Positions 4,479 through 6,101 of a stretch of DNA of 6,101 nt are shown here, one piece after another. A model generated the notes under the pieces. It saw only the letters and a program-made list of their open reading frames with translations. It was not told the DNA's origin and made no database searches. The position numbers were made by a program, and so were the translations under genes. The stretch lies in NCBI GenBank assembly GCA_023433185.1, contig JAEZEN010000603.1:1-6101 (forward strand), in the 5' to 3' direction. This DNA is from Pseudomonadota bacterium. GTDB taxonomy: Bacteria > Pseudomonadota > Alphaproteobacteria > Rhizobiales > Kaistiaceae. Positions within the stretch are counted from its first letter, which is position 1; each line of letters opens with the position of its first letter.

Positions 4479-6101
4479 ATGCCGCTCATCGCCCGCCTCC
4501 TGCTCGCTCTCGCGCTGGTCCTCGCTTTCGGCGCACCGGGCCGAGCCGCCGAGGAGATCCTGTCCTTCGATTCGAGGGTCGTCGTCCAGCCCGACGGGGT
4601 GCTCGACGTGACCGAGACCATCACGGTGCGGGCCGAGGGCCGGGAGATCCGGCGCGGCATCTATCGCGACTTCCCGCTCACCTTCGAGGACGGCGAGGGC
4701 GCCATCCGCCGCGTCAGCTTCGATATCGTCTCGGTGCAGCGCGACGGGGTGCCCGAGCCGTACCACACGAACGCCAACAACCAGGGCATCCGCATCTACA
4801 TGGGCGATGCCAACACGTTCCTGCCGCACGGCACCTACACCTACCAGCTCCGCTACACGACCGGCCGGCAGATCCGCTTCCTGCCCGAGCACACCGAGCT
4901 GTTCTGGAACGTGACCGGCAACGACTGGTCCTTCCCGATCCTGTCGGCGACCGCCCGGATCACGCTCCCCGACGAGCGCGCGCCGGTGCGCTGGGCCGCG
5001 TATACCGGCCCCTATGGTGCGCTCGGCCAGGACTATGCGGGCGAGATCCTCGGCAACAACGCCCTCCAGGTGACGACCACCGCAGTCCTGCCGCCGCGGC
5101 AGGGGCTGTCCGTGGTCGTCCAGATCCCCGACGGGCTGGTCGCGCCGCCGACCGGCACCCAGGCGCTGGGCTACTGGTTCGACGACAACCGGCGCATGGT
5201 GATCGCGGGTGTCGGCTTTCTCGGCGTGCTGATCTTCTACGTCGTGGCGTGGCATGCCGTCGGCCGCGACCCGCCGCGCGGCACGATCATCCCGCTCTAC
5301 CACCCGCCGGAGGGCATCTCGCCGGCGCTCGCCGGCTATATCGACAACTGGGGCTGGAGCGCCGGCGGCTGGCGGAACTTCACCGCCGCGACCCTCTCGC
5401 TGGCCACCAAGGGGCTGATCGTCTTCGACGATTCGGGCAAGGACATCGTCCTCACCCGCACGGAGATGCCGGAGCCCACCGGCGCCGAAAAGCTGCCGCC
5501 CGGCGAGAAGGTGATCTTCGACTGGGTCCGCCGGCGGAACGGCGGGGTGGTCATCAACAAGATCAACGGCCCGAGCCTTGCGAGCACCTTCAACACCTTC
5601 AAGGCGAAGATCGAGACGGAGAACCGCGACAAGTTCTTCAGGCGCAATCTCGGCTGGTTCGCGATCGGCCTCGCGCTGACGGCCGTCGCCTTCGGGGCGG
5701 TGTTCATGTTCGGCGGGCTGGACGAGTCCGAGATCGTGCTCCTGATCTTCTGCGGCGCGCTCGGCTTCGTCTTCGGCGTCTTCGTCGTGCCGATCCTCCG
5801 AACCCTCCTGTCCGGCCGCTCCGGCACCTCGATCATCTTCACCGCGCTCCAGCTCGTCGTCGTCGGCTACGTGCTGGTCAGCTTCATCTCGGTCTTCTCC
5901 TCGGGGCTCCCGGCGCTGCCGGGGGACTTCGAGCAGAGGACGCTGTGGCGGTTCGCCAGCAACAGCTTCCCGTTCCTGCTGGTGGGCGGCTTCGCGCTGC
6001 TCAACGGCCTGTTCCTCTACCTGCTGCGCGCGCCGACCGCGGCGGGCCGCGTGGTGATGGACCAGATCGACGGGCTCGAGCTCTACATCCGCACGGCGGA
6101 G
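4479..6101 (+). CDS. DUF2207 domain-containing membrane protein (partial, C-terminus outside window)
   Basis: 541 codons are open from ATG 4479 to the window edge. Family members usually run about 600 residues or more, so the tail is missing. Residues 1-24 are a signal peptide (hydrophobic Leu/Ala core, GRA before Ala24). The extracytoplasmic DUF2207 domain (about 25-230) carries the hallmark RGIYRDFP (59-66) and FWNVTGNDW. A transmembrane segment spans about 240-259 (MVIAGVGFLGVLIFYVVAW). The C-terminal part begins with YHPPEGISPALAGYIDNW (from 274), the YciQ-like arrangement, followed by four more likely membrane spans near 392-412, 418-440, 449-472 and 497-517, then the conserved GRVVMDQIDGLELYI. 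The function is unknown; it is an inner-membrane protein related in layout to E. coli YciQ. The ATG lies 5 bases after lemA, with AAGGG inside the lemA end as its likely ribosome site, implying translational coupling. Confidence 0.95.
   Translation, partial: MPLIARLLLALALVLAFGAPGRAAEEILSFDSRVVVQPDGVLDVTETITVRAEGREIRRGIYRDFPLTFEDGEGAIRRVSFDIVSVQRDGVPEPYHTNANNQGIRIYMGDANTFLPHGTYTYQLRYTTGRQIRFLPEHTELFWNVTGNDWSFPILSATARITLPDERAPVRWAAYTGPYGALGQDYAGEILGNNALQVTTTAVLPPRQGLSVVVQIPDGLVAPPTGTQALGYWFDDNRRMVIAGVGFLGVLIFYVVAWHAVGRDPPRGTIIPLYHPPEGISPALAGYIDNWGWSAGGWRNFTAATLSLATKGLIVFDDSGKDIVLTRTEMPEPTGAEKLPPGEKVIFDWVRRRNGGVVINKINGPSLASTFNTFKAKIETENRDKFFRRNLGWFAIGLALTAVAFGAVFMFGGLDESEIVLLIFCGALGFVFGVFVVPILRTLLSGRSGTSIIFTALQLVVVGYVLVSFISVFSSGLPALPGDFEQRTLWRFASNSFPFLLVGGFALLNGLFLYLLRAPTAAGRVVMDQIDGLELYIRTAE

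Noticed and set aside
4416..5303. A 295-codon minus-strand open frame opposite DUF2207
   Set aside because: It lies antisense to a well-supported DUF2207 protein, and its sequence is His/Arg/Asp/Gly-rich with no domain.
1..6101. Mobile element, CRISPR, tRNA/rRNA, toxin-antitoxin or defence system
   Set aside because: I saw no transposase, integrase, spaced direct repeats, tRNA-like cloverleaf or paired small toxin-antitoxin genes. The ParA lacks a ParB and other plasmid genes, so a plasmid origin is not supported.

Overview
The window is very GC-rich DNA with third-position G/C bias. Its gene types (small orphan ParA, LemA with a DUF2207 partner, HutC-type GntR regulator, secreted sphingomyelinase-like phosphodiesterase) suggest the chromosome of a free-living alphaproteobacterium, probably Hyphomicrobiales-like. 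The taxonomy is inference from composition and gene content. I see no rRNA, tRNA, CRISPR array, insertion sequence or phage gene.

Layout. (1) Bases 1-562, minus strand: N-terminal three quarters of a GntR/HutC-family transcription factor, cut by the window edge. (2) Bases 563-1164: about 600 bases without a credible gene. They hold several dyads, including a perfect 8-bp hairpin, a possible weak terminator, and a palindrome just upstream of the gntR start. (3) Bases 1165-2265, minus strand: a ParA-type ATPase followed 36 bases later by a small exported protein of unknown function, probably one operon. A 13-bp inverted repeat (12 of 13 matching) lies just upstream of the ParA gene. (4) Bases 2415-3808, minus strand: an exported acid-sphingomyelinase-like metallophosphoesterase whose reading frame is broken by one missing base near 3326, inside the GN(x)D metal-binding motif. 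All other family motifs are intact on both sides of the break. (5) Bases 3913-6101, plus strand: lemA and a DUF2207 membrane protein 5 bases apart, divergent from the phosphodiesterase. The DUF2207 gene runs off the right edge.

How the genes may work together. LemA plus DUF2207 is a recurrent envelope-protein pair of unknown biochemical role, and the divergent phosphodiesterase and the small secreted protein also act outside the cytoplasm, so the right two thirds looks like an envelope/periplasm neighbourhood. The ParA has no ParB in view and is best called an orphan ParA. The GntR regulator's targets cannot be read from this window. I found no clear new multi-gene system. The items most worth a second look are the frameshift, the orphan ParA with its upstream inverted repeat, and the structured 600-base gap.
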